DNA of 64,000 bases from Pseudomonas fluorescens (GTDB taxonomy: Bacteria > Pseudomonadota > Gammaproteobacteria > Pseudomonadales > Pseudomonadaceae): positions 1 to 64,000 of the forward strand of contig NZ_CABVHY010000011.1 of assembly GCF_902497875.1 (NCBI RefSeq), given 5' to 3'. How positions within the stretch are numbered: position 1 is the stretch's first letter; every line of letters starts with the position of its first letter. The notes below the pieces were generated by a model. It was not told where the DNA came from. It saw nothing but the letters and a program-made list of their open reading frames with translations, and did no database searches. The position numbers were made by a program, and so were the translations under genes. This document shows, piece by piece, positions 1 through 7,827 of the stretch.

Positions 1-1319
1 TGGATAACTCCAATACCCTGCCTCTTGGGTCGGCGGCTGCGCCGGCGAAAGTACGAACCACTTCCAGCCGTATCAAATCGATTTTCAGCGGCTCTGTCGG
101 CAACATGGTCGAGTGGTATGACTGGTACGTCTACGCCGCTTTCTCGCTGTATTTCGCCAAAGCCTTCTTTCCCAAGGGCGACACCACCGCACAGCTTCTG
201 AATACGGCGGCGATCTTCGCCGTGGGCTTCCTGATGCGTCCGATCGGTGGCTGGCTGATGGGTCTCTACGCCGACCGCGTCGGCCGTAAAGCCGCGTTGA
301 TGGCCTCGGTGTATCTGATGTGCTTCGGCTCACTGCTGATCGCCCTGAGCCCGGGTTATGAAACCATCGGTATCGGCGCGCCGATCCTGCTGGTGTTCGC
401 TCGCTTGCTGCAGGGCCTGTCGGTCGGCGGCGAGTACGGCACCTCGGCGACTTACCTCAGCGAAATGGCGACCAAGGAACGTCGCGGCTTCTTCTCCAGT
501 TTCCAGTACGTGACGCTGATCTCCGGCCAGCTCATCGCCCTGGCGGTACTGATCGTGCTGCAACAAACCCTGACCACCGAACAGCTGTACGCCTGGGGCT
601 GGCGCATCCCGTTCGCCATCGGCGCGCTGTGTGCCGTAGTCGCGCTGTACCTGCGTCGCGGCATGGAAGAAACCGAGTCGTTCACCAAGAAAGTGAAGGC
701 CAAGGAAAGCGCGATGCGCACCTTGATGCGCCATCCGAAGGAACTGATGACCGTGGTCGGTCTGACCATGGGCGGTACTCTGGCTTTCTACACCTACACC
801 ACTTACATGCAGAAGTACCTGGTGAACACCGTCGGCATGAGCATTTCCGACTCCACCACCATCTCGGCAGCGACGCTGTTCCTGTTCATGTGTCTGCAAC
901 CGCTGGTGGGCGGGCTTTCGGATAAAGTCGGGCGGCGGCCAATCCTGATTGCCTTCGGTATTCTCGGGACCCTGTTCACCGTGCCGATCCTCACCACCCT
1001 GCACACCGTCCAGACCTGGTGGGGTGCGTTCTTCCTGATCATGGCCGCGCTGATCATCGTCAGCGGCTACACCTCGATCAACGCGGTGGTCAAAGCCGAA
1101 CTGTTCCCGACCGAAATCCGCGCCCTGGGCGTCGGCCTGCCGTATGCACTGACCGTATCGATCTTCGGCGGCACCGCTGAATACATCGCGCTGTGGTTCA
1201 AGAGCATCGGCATGGAAACCGGTTACTACTGGTATGTCACCGCTTGCATCGCGGTTTCGCTGCTGGTCTATATCACCATGAAAGACACCCGCAAACACTC
1301 GCGGATCGAGACTGACTAA
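1..1319 (+). CDS. MFS dicarboxylate/alpha-ketoglutarate permease (KgtP/PcaT type), first base of start codon outside window
   Basis: A proton-coupled inner-membrane symporter of the metabolite:H+ branch of the major facilitator superfamily, expected to import C4-C6 dicarboxylates such as alpha-ketoglutarate. The window opens with TG GAT AAC, so the ATG lies one base outside and the protein starts M-D-N-S-N. About 439 residues are visible. Seen: the GNMVEWYDWYVYA signature of TM1, the DRVGRK loop between TM2 and TM3, the RLLQGLSVGGEYG motif of TM4, and a second DKVGRR loop in the C-terminal half, all typical of KgtP, ProP and PcaT. About 12 membrane helices are expected. The gene ends with TAA and is followed by a strong hairpin terminator. 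The exact substrate (alpha-ketoglutarate or beta-ketoadipate) cannot be decided from sequence alone. Confidence 0.9.
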   Translation, partial: DNSNTLPLGSAAAPAKVRTTSSRIKSIFSGSVGNMVEWYDWYVYAAFSLYFAKAFFPKGDTTAQLLNTAAIFAVGFLMRPIGGWLMGLYADRVGRKAALMASVYLMCFGSLLIALSPGYETIGIGAPILLVFARLLQGLSVGGEYGTSATYLSEMATKERRGFFSSFQYVTLISGQLIALAVLIVLQQTLTTEQLYAWGWRIPFAIGALCAVVALYLRRGMEETESFTKKVKAKESAMRTLMRHPKELMTVVGLTMGGTLAFYTYTTYMQKYLVNTVGMSISDSTTISAATLFLFMCLQPLVGGLSDKVGRRPILIAFGILGTLFTVPILTTLHTVQTWWGAFFLIMAALIIVSGYTSINAVVKAELFPTEIRALGVGLPYALTVSIFGGTAEYIALWFKSIGMETGYYWYVTACIAVSLLVYITMKDTRKHSRIETD

Positions 1320-1333
1320 CGCTACAGGCGGTA

Positions 1334-1373
1334 AAAAGAAGGGGCAGACCTTGCAAGGGTTCTGCCCCTTTTT
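1334..1373 (+). terminator. Rho-independent terminator of the MFS permease
   Basis: A hairpin with arms AAGGGGCAGA and TCTGCCCCTT around a short TTGCAAGG-type loop, ending in a T run. It starts about 15 bases after the permease stop codon. Confidence 0.85.
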
Positions 1374-1619
1374 CATGAGTTTTGGATAGCAGCCCCATCG
1401 ATTAATGCTCGGTTAATTCCCACCGCGCATCCTCAGCATCAATCGAATTCAAGCAACGCTTATCTATGCCAGTGCGAACCGGCCAAGCAAAGCGCTCGCA
1501 TAACGCATCTATTAATTCGATAAATATAAGCATTTATTTGCGCTTTTTAATCAATTTAACAAGCGTAACATTCAATCCATACCTAACGCACGCTACGCAA
1601 ACGAACCGGAGTAACCGCC

Positions 1620-1904
1620 ATGAAAACCAGACTGATCATCGCCCTGACCCTCTCCGTCCTGGCTGCCAACACCTTCGCCGCCGACGGTTATGACCGCACC
1701 ATCGCTGCTGATGGCTTCGACCGCACCGGCGCTGCCACCCTCGCCGCTGATGGCTTCGACCGCACCGGCGCTGCCACCCTCGCTGCTGATGGCTTCGACC
1801 GCACCGGCGCTGCCACCCTCGCCGCTGATGGCTTCGACCGCACCGGCGCTGCCACTCTCGCTGCTGATGGCTTCGATCGCACCGGTTCCGCTTCTATCAG
1901 CTAA
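1620..1904 (+). CDS. Small secreted protein built from a 13-residue tandem repeat
   Basis: A 94-residue protein of unknown function. Residues 1-20 form a clear Sec signal peptide (MKTRLIIALTLSVLAANTFA), so cleavage is expected after Ala20. The whole mature part is repetitive: a first degenerate unit ADGYDRTI, four units of AADGFDRTGAATL at residues 29-80, and a closing unit AADGFDRTGSASIS. The sequence GGAG lies about 10 bases before the ATG, and a terminator follows, so it is a single-gene unit. The upstream 300 bases hold the previous terminator and then an AT-rich stretch (about 1500-1575) that probably carries the promoter. The mature peptide has no cysteines and is rich in Ala, Asp, Gly and Thr. 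I do not recognise a characterised family. Confidence 0.8.
   Translation: MKTRLIIALTLSVLAANTFAADGYDRTIAADGFDRTGAATLAADGFDRTGAATLAADGFDRTGAATLAADGFDRTGAATLAADGFDRTGSASIS
1704..1904 (+). repeat. 39-bp in-frame tandem repeat, four full copies plus a diverged fifth
   Basis: Units begin at 1704, 1743, 1782, 1821 and 1860. Copies 1 and 3 start GCTGCTGAT and copies 2 and 4 start GCCGCTGAT, so the array also has a 78-bp period, as if a two-unit block had been duplicated. The other differences are one ACC/ACT change in copy 4 and the diverged end of copy 5. Because no unit contains a stop in any of three frames, spurious open frames appear on both strands here. Confidence 0.95.
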
Positions 1905-1923
1905 CCCTTGAATGCGGACTCAC

Positions 1924-1952
1924 AGCCCGGCCCTGGCCGGGCTTAGTTGTTT
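1924..1952 (+). terminator. Terminator after the repeat-peptide gene
   Basis: Arms AGCCCGGC and GCCGGGCT around a short CCTG-like loop, followed by TAGTTGTTT. It lies 20 bases after the stop codon. Confidence 0.75.
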
Positions 1953-2105
1953 CTGGAGGAAAGGAAAACTCTGAATCGTCATAGAGGCTTCACATTAGAA
2001 AGCAGTGCATCAGCCCCACATGTTTTCCACCTGACTGGAATTAACCCCCAACGCCCGGCACTATGACCACCTCCCCCGCCATCCCCCTTCAGGAACCTGC
2101 GCGCC

Positions 2106-2735
2106 ATGTCCGACGATATCCATTTTTACGAACCCGCCCAGGGCCATGGCCTGCCCCATGACCCGTTCAATGCCATCGTCGGCCCGCGCCCTATCGGCTG
2201 GATTTCCTCGCAGGATGCCGAAGGGCGGTTGAACCTGGCGCCTTACAGCTTTTTCAACGCGTTCAACTACATTCCGCCGATCATTGGGTTTTCCAGCGTC
2301 GGGCGCAAAGACAGCCTGAATAACATCGAGCAGACCGGCGAGTTCGCCTGGAACCTGGCGACCCGGCCGTTGGCCGAGCGGATGAACCAGAGTTGCGCCA
2401 TGGTTGCGCCTGAGGTGAACGAGTTCGAACTGGCCGGGCTGACGCCGGTGGCCTCGAAAGTGATCAACGTGCCACGAGTGGCGGAAAGTCCGGTGTCCTT
2501 CGAATGCAAGGTCACGCAGATCATTCAACTGCAACGCGCCGACAAGGAGTTGGTGCCGAGTTGGCTGATACTCGGCGAAGTGGTCGCCGTGCATATCGCC
2601 AAGTGGCTGCTCAAGGATGGGATTTACGATACCGCCGCGGCAGAGCCGATTCTGCGCGGCGGCGGGCCGGGGGACTATTTCCAGTTGGGGCCTGAGGCCT
2701 TGTTCAAGATGTTCCGCCCGGGGGCGGTCAGGTAG
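2106..2735 (+). CDS. Flavin reductase family protein (FMN-binding split barrel)
   Basis: A 209-residue cytosolic flavoprotein of the DIM6/NTAB (flavin reductase-like) family. Members bind FMN and use it to reduce flavins or to serve partner monooxygenases. The family pattern is seen in the N-terminal half: NAIVGPRPIGWISS at residues 22-35, then LNLAPYSFFNAFNYIPPIIGFSS, where the backbone wraps the FMN, and the E-x-V-A-VHI segment near residue 160. Length is normal for the family. The stop codon overlaps by 8 bases the 3' end of the convergent small gene. The substrate is unknown; the neighbouring ABM-type monooxygenase is on the opposite strand, so a partnership is only a guess. Confidence 0.85.
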   Translation: MSDDIHFYEPAQGHGLPHDPFNAIVGPRPIGWISSQDAEGRLNLAPYSFFNAFNYIPPIIGFSSVGRKDSLNNIEQTGEFAWNLATRPLAERMNQSCAMVAPEVNEFELAGLTPVASKVINVPRVAESPVSFECKVTQIIQLQRADKELVPSWLILGEVVAVHIAKWLLKDGIYDTAAAEPILRGGGPGDYFQLGPEALFKMFRPGAVR

Positions 2736-3000
2736 TTTCCCAGGACAATTCGCCGTCTTCAGTCACGTCGATCAGTAGCTCGAGCCGTTGCGCGGCTGCC
2801 TGATCGGCGTCATGGGCAGTCTTGAATGTCTGGCCATCGAGCACTTTATGAAAACGCGGGGCACCTGAACCGCCCAAGGCCTTGACGGCGATGGCAGCGC
2901 TGTACCCCCCCTCTCCCGGTACAACAGCGGAAACTGCTTCGAACTGCGCAAACTCTTTACGTGCCATGTCGCGGATCCTGGCCAATTGAAAGTCGGCCAT
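2728..3000 (-). CDS. Conserved hypothetical small protein, co-transcribed with the ABM protein
   Basis: A 90-residue soluble protein without a signal peptide, membrane helix or motif that I recognise. It is rich in Ala and acidic residues and has a mixed alpha/beta look (FHKVLDGQTFKTAHDAD, LELLIDVTEDGELSWE). The start ATG sits 9 bases downstream of the TGA of the ABM gene, and GAAGG overlapping that stop provides the ribosome binding site, so the two are very likely translated from one message. Its last 8 bases overlap the flavin reductase end on the other strand. Function unknown. Confidence 0.7.
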   Translation of the reverse strand: MADFQLARIRDMARKEFAQFEAVSAVVPGEGGYSAAIAVKALGGSGAPRFHKVLDGQTFKTAHDADQAAAQRLELLIDVTEDGELSWETT

Positions 3001-3009
3001 TCTAAACCT

Positions 3010-3375
3010 TCAGCTGGCCAGCTGCTGCATCACAAGCCTGTTGTGTTGCGCGCATTCGCCGTGGGCCTGAACCGCCGAGACATCGCTGAAGGTATGAAAA
3101 TCGAGGCTTTTGATCACCAGTTCCTCCACCAGCTCAGCAAAGATATCCATGGCCGGGGTGCTGAAGTACTCGGTCATCGCTTGCTGGTTGACCCAGTAAC
3201 CCGAGACCAGCCACAACTCCGGGTCGCACAGTGATTGTTGCAGGGTAAAGTGCAGGCAGCCTGGTGTCCGACGGGTCGGCTCGATCAAGCTGCTCAAACG
3301 CGCGCCCAACTCCATCGAGCGTCCGCCGCTGGCCCGAACGAAGGCCATATGACTGACGGGAATTTGCATGGACAT
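3010..3375 (-). CDS. Antibiotic biosynthesis monooxygenase (ABM) domain protein
   Basis: A 121-residue protein with the dimeric alpha+beta barrel (ABM, ferredoxin-like) fold used by small cofactor-free monooxygenases and by haem-handling relatives. Characteristic pieces are the opening strand VSHMAFVRASGG, the PGCLHFTLQQSL strand, and PELWLVSGYWVNQQAMTEYFSTPAMDIFAEL with the aromatic cluster before the helix. I place the start at the ATG preceded by GGGAGAG at 9 bases; a longer in-frame extension to 3627 lacks a binding site and crosses the intergenic region. The gene is divergent from an AraC-type regulator (337 bases between them), which suggests that the regulator controls it. The substrate cannot be predicted. 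Confidence 0.75.
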   Translation of the reverse strand: MSMQIPVSHMAFVRASGGRSMELGARLSSLIEPTRRTPGCLHFTLQQSLCDPELWLVSGYWVNQQAMTEYFSTPAMDIFAELVEELVIKSLDFHTFSDVSAVQAHGECAQHNRLVMQQLAS

Positions 3376-3482
3376 ATTCGACTCTCCCAAGAGGACTCGA
3401 TCAGCAGCCGTTAAACCGGCTGCGACAGGATCCAAGATTAAGCTCCGGGTGCATTGGCCGTTAGTCAATTCCTGCCGGCTTA

Positions 3483-3525
3483 TTGCACAATCCTGCGCCA
3501 ACGCTCCCGTTGCACAGTTCGGCGC
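3483..3525 (+). promoter_or_regulatory. Candidate operator: two direct repeats between divergent ABM and AraC genes
   Basis: Two imperfect copies of TTGCACAnTnCnGCGC begin at 3483 and 3510, a 27-base spacing, in the middle of the 337-base divergent region. AraC-family proteins usually bind direct repeats, so this is a reasonable candidate site. No experimental or comparative support is available here. The rest of 3376-3712 shows nothing else I can name. Confidence 0.3.
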
Positions 3526-3712
3526 AGAAATCACGACATGCAGATGACAGTCGTGTTTCAAGCAACTTTTCCAACGCCGAACCCGTTGTATCTTCGTTGT
3601 TCTTCGTCTCCAGGCAGAATCAGGCAAGTTTTATGCAGCAATTGCCTACCTCCCGGCCTTGCACATACTTAAGCTGTACCGATCCGACAAGCCGCGCAGA
3701 GGATGCAAGTCC

Positions 3713-4642
3713 ATGTCATCACTCGATCACACCCAAGCCCCGCTGGGCGCCGACATGGAAAAACAGCGCGCAGAACTCTGCACCATCATCGGGCGTAACA
3801 CCGGCGAGGATGGCAACTACGCGACGGCCATCGGCTCGTTGTTTCTGTCGCGGTATGGCTGCTCCCACGACTTTGCTCCGGTACTCGCACAGCCGGCATT
3901 GTGCATCCTTGCCCAAGGGCGCAAGGAAGTGCGTCTGGCGGACGAGTACTTCAACTACGATCCGCTCAATTATCTGGTGGTTTCGGTTTCTATGCCGCTG
4001 AGCGGACGGGTGGTGGATGTTTCGCCAGAACATCCGATCCTGGCCTTGCGCCTGGATATCGACCCGACCGAGATCACCTCGCTGATTGCCGATGCTGGCC
4101 CCTTGGGTGTGCCCAGCCGGGCCTCGGGCCGCGGCCTTTATGTAGAGCGGCTCGACCAGCCGATGCTAGATGCGGTGTTGCGTTTGGCCCGTCTGCTCGA
4201 ACACCCGAAAGATATCGCCATGCTGGCACCGCTGATTCGTCGAGAAATTCTTTACCGATTGTTGCGAAGCCACCAGGGTCATCGGCTGTATGAAATTGCC
4301 ATCGCCAATAGCCAGGGCCATCGGATCAGCCAGGCGATCAAGTGGCTCAACGGTAACTTCGAGCAGCCCTTGCGCATTGATGATCTGGCGAAAGAAGTGA
4401 ACCTCAGCGTGTCGACCCTGCATCACCGTTTCAAGGCGATGACGGCCATGAGTCCCCTGCAATACCAGAAGCAACTGCGCCTGCAAGAGGCGCGGCGCTT
4501 GATGCTGGCTGAAGGGCTGGATGCGTCGGCGGCGGGCTATCGGGTGGGTTATGAAAGCCCGTCGCAATTCAGTCGTGAATACAGCCGGTTGTTTGGTGCA
4601 CCACCGTTGCGGGATCTGGCGCGGTTGCGGTTGAGTGTCTAG
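3713..4642 (+). CDS. AraC family transcriptional regulator with AraC_N domain
   Basis: A 309-residue DNA-binding regulator. Residues about 35-185 match the AraC_N-type effector domain (FLSRYGCSHDFAPVLAQPA, then CILAQGRKEVRLADEYF). Residues about 205-300 form the two helix-turn-helix motifs (LRIDDLAKEVNLSVSTLHH; YRVGYESPSQFSREYSRLFG). I chose the ATG at 3713 because GAGGA lies 12 bases upstream; an earlier in-frame ATG at 3659 has no binding site. The gene faces away from the ABM/small-protein pair, the usual arrangement for a regulator and its target. The inducer is unknown. Confidence 0.85.
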   Translation: MSSLDHTQAPLGADMEKQRAELCTIIGRNTGEDGNYATAIGSLFLSRYGCSHDFAPVLAQPALCILAQGRKEVRLADEYFNYDPLNYLVVSVSMPLSGRVVDVSPEHPILALRLDIDPTEITSLIADAGPLGVPSRASGRGLYVERLDQPMLDAVLRLARLLEHPKDIAMLAPLIRREILYRLLRSHQGHRLYEIAIANSQGHRISQAIKWLNGNFEQPLRIDDLAKEVNLSVSTLHHRFKAMTAMSPLQYQKQLRLQEARRLMLAEGLDASAAGYRVGYESPSQFSREYSRLFGAPPLRDLARLRLSV

Positions 4643-4668
4643 CTGAGTTTGCAGGGCTGTGCCGGCCT

Positions 4669-4845
4669 CATCGCGAGCAAGCTCGCTCCCACAGGTTGTG
4701 CGCGGTCCTTGTGGGAGCGTGGCTTGCCCGCGATGGGCTGCGCAGCAGCCCCAAAACCAGACATCGAAATTCTTCAGATAGAATGCGTCAGCTGGTTTTG
4801 GGCCTGCTGCGCAGGCCAGCGGGAGCAAGCTCCCTCGCCACAAGG
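4669..4845. repeat. REP/REPIN cluster (TGTGGGAGC...GCGATG family)
   Basis: An inverted pair of REP sequences: CATCGCGAGCAAGCTCGCTCC at 4669 and its near mirror ending GCGATG at 4735. A third, related half-site (GGGAGCAAGCTCCCTCGCC) lies at 4821-4839. These are typical fluorescens-group extragenic palindromes, and they fill the 218-base gap between the AraC gene and the convergent ABC ATPase gene. Confidence 0.8.
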
Positions 4846-4860
4846 GATCAGTGTCGCAAG

Positions 4861-5916
4861 TTAAGCCCCCAACACCCGGCAAGCCTCGGCCGGAATGGTC
4901 ACCGACACCGGATTGCCGATGCTCAAGCCGAAGCCCTGACTCGGCGTGCTCAATGCGGTAAACGAAACCCCGGAACACTCGACCGTGGTTTCGATGGTCG
5001 CGCCGATATCCCGAACGAAGGTCACCTTGCCCAGCAGGCGGTTGCCTGCCGTTGCCAGGGGCTGCGACAGTTGCAAGTCCTCGGGACGCACCAGCATTTT
5101 GATCTTCTCGCCGACCACGATGCTGCTGCAAATCGGTACATCAATCGCATCGCCACCCGGCAAACTGATCTGACCATTGCCCAAGGCTGTGGCCGGGAAA
5201 ATATTCCCTGAACCGATAAAATCGGCGACAAACTCGTTGGCCGGATGCCGATAGATTTCAATCGGCGTCCCCACCTGCTGCACCCGATGTTCACCCAACA
5301 CCACCACGATATCGGCCATGGTCATGGCTTCGCGCTGGTCATGGGTAACCAGGATGGTGGTGATGTTCAGGCGTTGCTGCAGTTGGCGGATTTCCACCTG
5401 CATCGATTCACGCAGCTTGGCGTCCAGTGCCGACAGCGGTTCGTCGAGCAGGAGAATTTTCGGGTGCGAGGCAATCGCCCGGGCAATCGCCACGCGCTGG
5501 CGCTGGCCACCGGAGAGTTTCGACACCGGCCGGTCGACCATTTGCTGCAACTGGATCAGTTGCAGCAATTCGGTGACCCGCGTTTGCTGGTCGGCCTTGC
5601 TGACTCCACGCAGTTTCAGTGGATAGGCAATGTTTTCGCCTACGGTCATGTGCGGAAACAACGCCAGGGACTGGAAGACCATGCCAAAGTTGCGCTGGTG
5701 CGCCGGGGTATGGCCAATGTCCTCACCGTCCAGCCGAATTTCGCCGCCCGACAGGGTCTCCAGGCCGGCGATCATCCGCAGTAAGGTGGTCTTGCCGCAA
5801 CCCGAAGGGCCGAGGAAACACACCAGTTTGCCCTCGGGCAAATGCAGGTTGACGTCCTTTACCGCGCAGGCCGAGCCGTAAAATTTCTCGACGTTTTCCA
5901 GAATCAGTCCAGTCAT
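4861..5916 (-). CDS. ABC transporter ATP-binding protein, spermidine/putrescine (PotA) type
   Basis: A 351-residue cytoplasmic ATPase that powers the adjacent polyamine-type importer. Seen in order: Walker A GPSGCGKT at 36-43, a Q-loop in VFQSLALFPHMTVGENIAYPL, signature LSGGQRQRVAIARA, Walker B KILLLDEPLSALD, and the H-loop VTHDQ. After about residue 270 comes a TOBE-type regulatory domain (VGEKIKMLVRPEDLQLSQ). The ATG at 5916 is preceded by GAGGTG; an upstream in-frame ATG at 5934 would overlap the permease stop. It is the last gene of a four-gene minus-strand transporter set, 14 bases after the permease stop. Confidence 0.92.
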   Translation of the reverse strand: MTGLILENVEKFYGSACAVKDVNLHLPEGKLVCFLGPSGCGKTTLLRMIAGLETLSGGEIRLDGEDIGHTPAHQRNFGMVFQSLALFPHMTVGENIAYPLKLRGVSKADQQTRVTELLQLIQLQQMVDRPVSKLSGGQRQRVAIARAIASHPKILLLDEPLSALDAKLRESMQVEIRQLQQRLNITTILVTHDQREAMTMADIVVVLGEHRVQQVGTPIEIYRHPANEFVADFIGSGNIFPATALGNGQISLPGGDAIDVPICSSIVVGEKIKMLVRPEDLQLSQPLATAGNRLLGKVTFVRDIGATIETTVECSGVSFTALSTPSQGFGLSIGNPVSVTIPAEACRVLGA

Positions 5917-5930
5917 GTTGCACCTCACAA

Positions 5931-6779
5931 TCAAAAGGAAACGCCACCTTCGCCAACCAGCTTCTCCAGCGCCCAGATCAGGACGAAGTCGATCAGCACG
6001 ATCAGCACGGCAAACGAGAAAACGGTCGGGTCGAGCGACGACACGGTGCGGCTGTACATCCAGATCGGCACGGTCATCACATCAATGGTGTAGAGGAAAT
6101 AGGTCACGGTGAATTCGTTGAACGAGACGATAAAGGCCAGCAGCATCCCGGCAAGAATCCCAGATTTCATCAACGGCACCACCACATCGATAATCGCCCG
6201 CAGTGGTGAGGCGCCGAGCATTTGCGCGGCCTCTTCCACTTCGCTGCCGATGGACAGCATCGCCGCCGTGCAGTTTTTCACCACGAACGGGAGCGCGAGG
6301 ATTACGTGGGCAATCACCAACCGCGAGGTGTTCATCTGGAACGGCAGGCTATCGAACACCAGCAGCAACGCCAGCCCCAACACCACCATCGGGAACACCA
6401 AGGGCAAAGACATAAGCTGCAGCGCCACGGCCTTGCCACGGAATTCGCAACGGGTCAGTGCATAGGCTGCCGGTACCGCGATAATGGTCGCAAAGACCAT
6501 GGTCAGGCACGCCACCATCAGGCTGGTGGTCATGGCTTTGCCCAGGCTCAGCACATCGCTGCTGTCCGGTGAAACAAAGGTATTCCAGGCGGCCTTGTAC
6601 CATTGCAGGCTGTAGCTGCTGGGTGGGAAGTCCAGGTTCGACGCGCCGCTGAAGGACATGACGATCATGGTCAGGATCGGCAACACCGCCAGCAGCAGAA
6701 TGAAGCCTGAAAGGATCCCGGCAAACCGCCCGGTTTCGCCAGGCAGCAGCGACTGACGCTTCTTGATTAGCGTGCTCAT
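5931..6779 (-). CDS. ABC transporter permease, PotC type
   Basis: A 282-residue inner-membrane permease of the binding-protein-dependent family. About six transmembrane helices are expected. The EAA loop that contacts the ATPase is visible as EEAAQMLGASPLRAIIDVVVPLMKSGI near residues 190-220. Its ATG overlaps the TGA of the upstream permease gene by four bases (ATGA), so translation is coupled. With the partner permease it forms the channel of a polyamine-type importer. Confidence 0.9.
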   Translation of the reverse strand: MSTLIKKRQSLLPGETGRFAGILSGFILLLAVLPILTMIVMSFSGASNLDFPPSSYSLQWYKAAWNTFVSPDSSDVLSLGKAMTTSLMVACLTMVFATIIAVPAAYALTRCEFRGKAVALQLMSLPLVFPMVVLGLALLLVFDSLPFQMNTSRLVIAHVILALPFVVKNCTAAMLSIGSEVEEAAQMLGASPLRAIIDVVVPLMKSGILAGMLLAFIVSFNEFTVTYFLYTIDVMTVPIWMYSRTVSSLDPTVFSFAVLIVLIDFVLIWALEKLVGEGGVSF

Positions 6780-7684
6780 TGCGAAGCCTCCAGCATGCGC
6801 CGACGACGGCCCGTGATGTATTCGGAGAGGGTCATGATGGCCAGCGTGGTGACGATCAACACCACCCCTGCGGCTGACGCGGCCGGCCAGTTCATCAACG
6901 GCGCGATCTGGTCATGGACCATCACCGCGAGCATCGGCACCCGCCGACCGCCGAGCAGCAAAGGCACCACGAAGCTGCTGGCGTTGTAGGCAAACACCAG
7001 GGTCGCGCCGGTGATGATTCCCGGCAGGCTCATGGGCAAGACCACCTGGCGGAACACCTGCAAGCGGCTGGCACCCAGGGTTGCTGCGGCCTCTTCGTAA
7101 GTGCGGGCGACGCCGCGCATGGCGCTGGCAATCGGCAGCACCGCCAATGGGAACGCGGTCTGCACCAGCCCCATCAACACGCCGTTCTGGTTGTACAGCA
7201 TCATGATCGGGCGTTTGATCAGGCCCATGCCCATCAACGCCTGGTTGAGCATCCCGCCGGGGCCGAGGATCACCAGCCAGCCATAACTCTGCAGCAGCAG
7301 GTTGACCAGTAACGGCAAGAGCACTGCAGCGAGAAATACCCGCCGCACAAAGGGTGAAGTCAGGCGCGACATGGTGTAAGCCACCGGGATCGCCAACACC
7401 ACCGCGATCACCGCGCTGATCAAGGCCAGGCGCAAGGTCAGCAGCAATGACTTCAGGTAATAGGGTTCCAGCAATTGGGCGTAACTGGCCAGGCTGAAGC
7501 CGGTCCATTCCGCGCCCTTGGTGCCCACGCTCATGCGCAGTACCAGCAGGCTGGCGGCAATCAGCACACCGAGAAACAGCATCGACGGCGTCAGGAAAAA
7601 CCAGGCGCGGGTCGTTGGCGATATACCGCGGCGTGGGCGCGGTGCAGCGGCGCCAACGGGGTGGGTCAGGGGTTGGTGTTCCAT
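6776..7684 (-). CDS. ABC transporter permease, PotB type
   Basis: A 302-residue inner-membrane permease, partner of the gene that follows it with a four-base overlap. The N-terminus has a cytoplasmic stretch rich in Pro and Arg before the first helix (WFFLTPSMLFLGVLIAASLL). The EAA loop is seen as YEEAAATLGASRLQVFRQVVLP near residues 205-225, followed by the SLPGII turn. Length and layout are those of PotB/PotH proteins. The region between this gene and the upstream binding-protein gene holds a REPIN, which may separate the abundant binding-protein message from the permease message. Confidence 0.9.
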   Translation of the reverse strand: MEHQPLTHPVGAAAPRPRRGISPTTRAWFFLTPSMLFLGVLIAASLLVLRMSVGTKGAEWTGFSLASYAQLLEPYYLKSLLLTLRLALISAVIAVVLAIPVAYTMSRLTSPFVRRVFLAAVLLPLLVNLLLQSYGWLVILGPGGMLNQALMGMGLIKRPIMMLYNQNGVLMGLVQTAFPLAVLPIASAMRGVARTYEEAAATLGASRLQVFRQVVLPMSLPGIITGATLVFAYNASSFVVPLLLGGRRVPMLAVMVHDQIAPLMNWPAASAAGVVLIVTTLAIMTLSEYITGRRRRMLEASQ

Positions 7685-7735
7685 AGCAATGGTCTCGTCA
7701 ATGGAAGATCAGAAATATCCGCACGCCCGGCCCCT

Positions 7736-7824
7736 GTAGGAGCTGCCGCAGGTTGCGATCTTTTGATCTTTTCAGAGCCGCCGAAGAGCACGATCAAAAG
7801 ATCGCAACCTTCGGCAGCTCCTAC
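7736..7824. repeat. REPIN, GTAGGAGCTGCCGCAGG family
   Basis: Two 33-base arms (7736-7768 and 7792-7824) that are reverse complements apart from one mismatch; they begin GTAGGAGCTGCCG and end with the TTTTGATC core. The element lies inside the ABC operon between the binding protein and the first permease gene, and could act as an mRNA-stabilising stem-loop. Confidence 0.85.
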
Positions 7825-7827
7825 GGA

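Noticed and set aside
1704..1904. Direct repeats as a possible CRISPR array
   Set aside because: Units are contiguous without spacers, in frame and part of a signal-peptide protein.
1688..1911. Other open frames across the tandem repeat on both strands
   Set aside because: A repeat without stops opens every frame; only the frame with signal peptide and binding site is supported.
3376..3627. N-terminal extension of the ABM protein
   Set aside because: It has no ribosome binding site and would consume the divergent promoter region; the ATG at 3375 has a strong site.
4649..4864. 71-codon frame between the AraC and ABC ATPase genes
   Set aside because: It consists of REP sequence; its apparent Cys/Ala-rich protein is a by-product.
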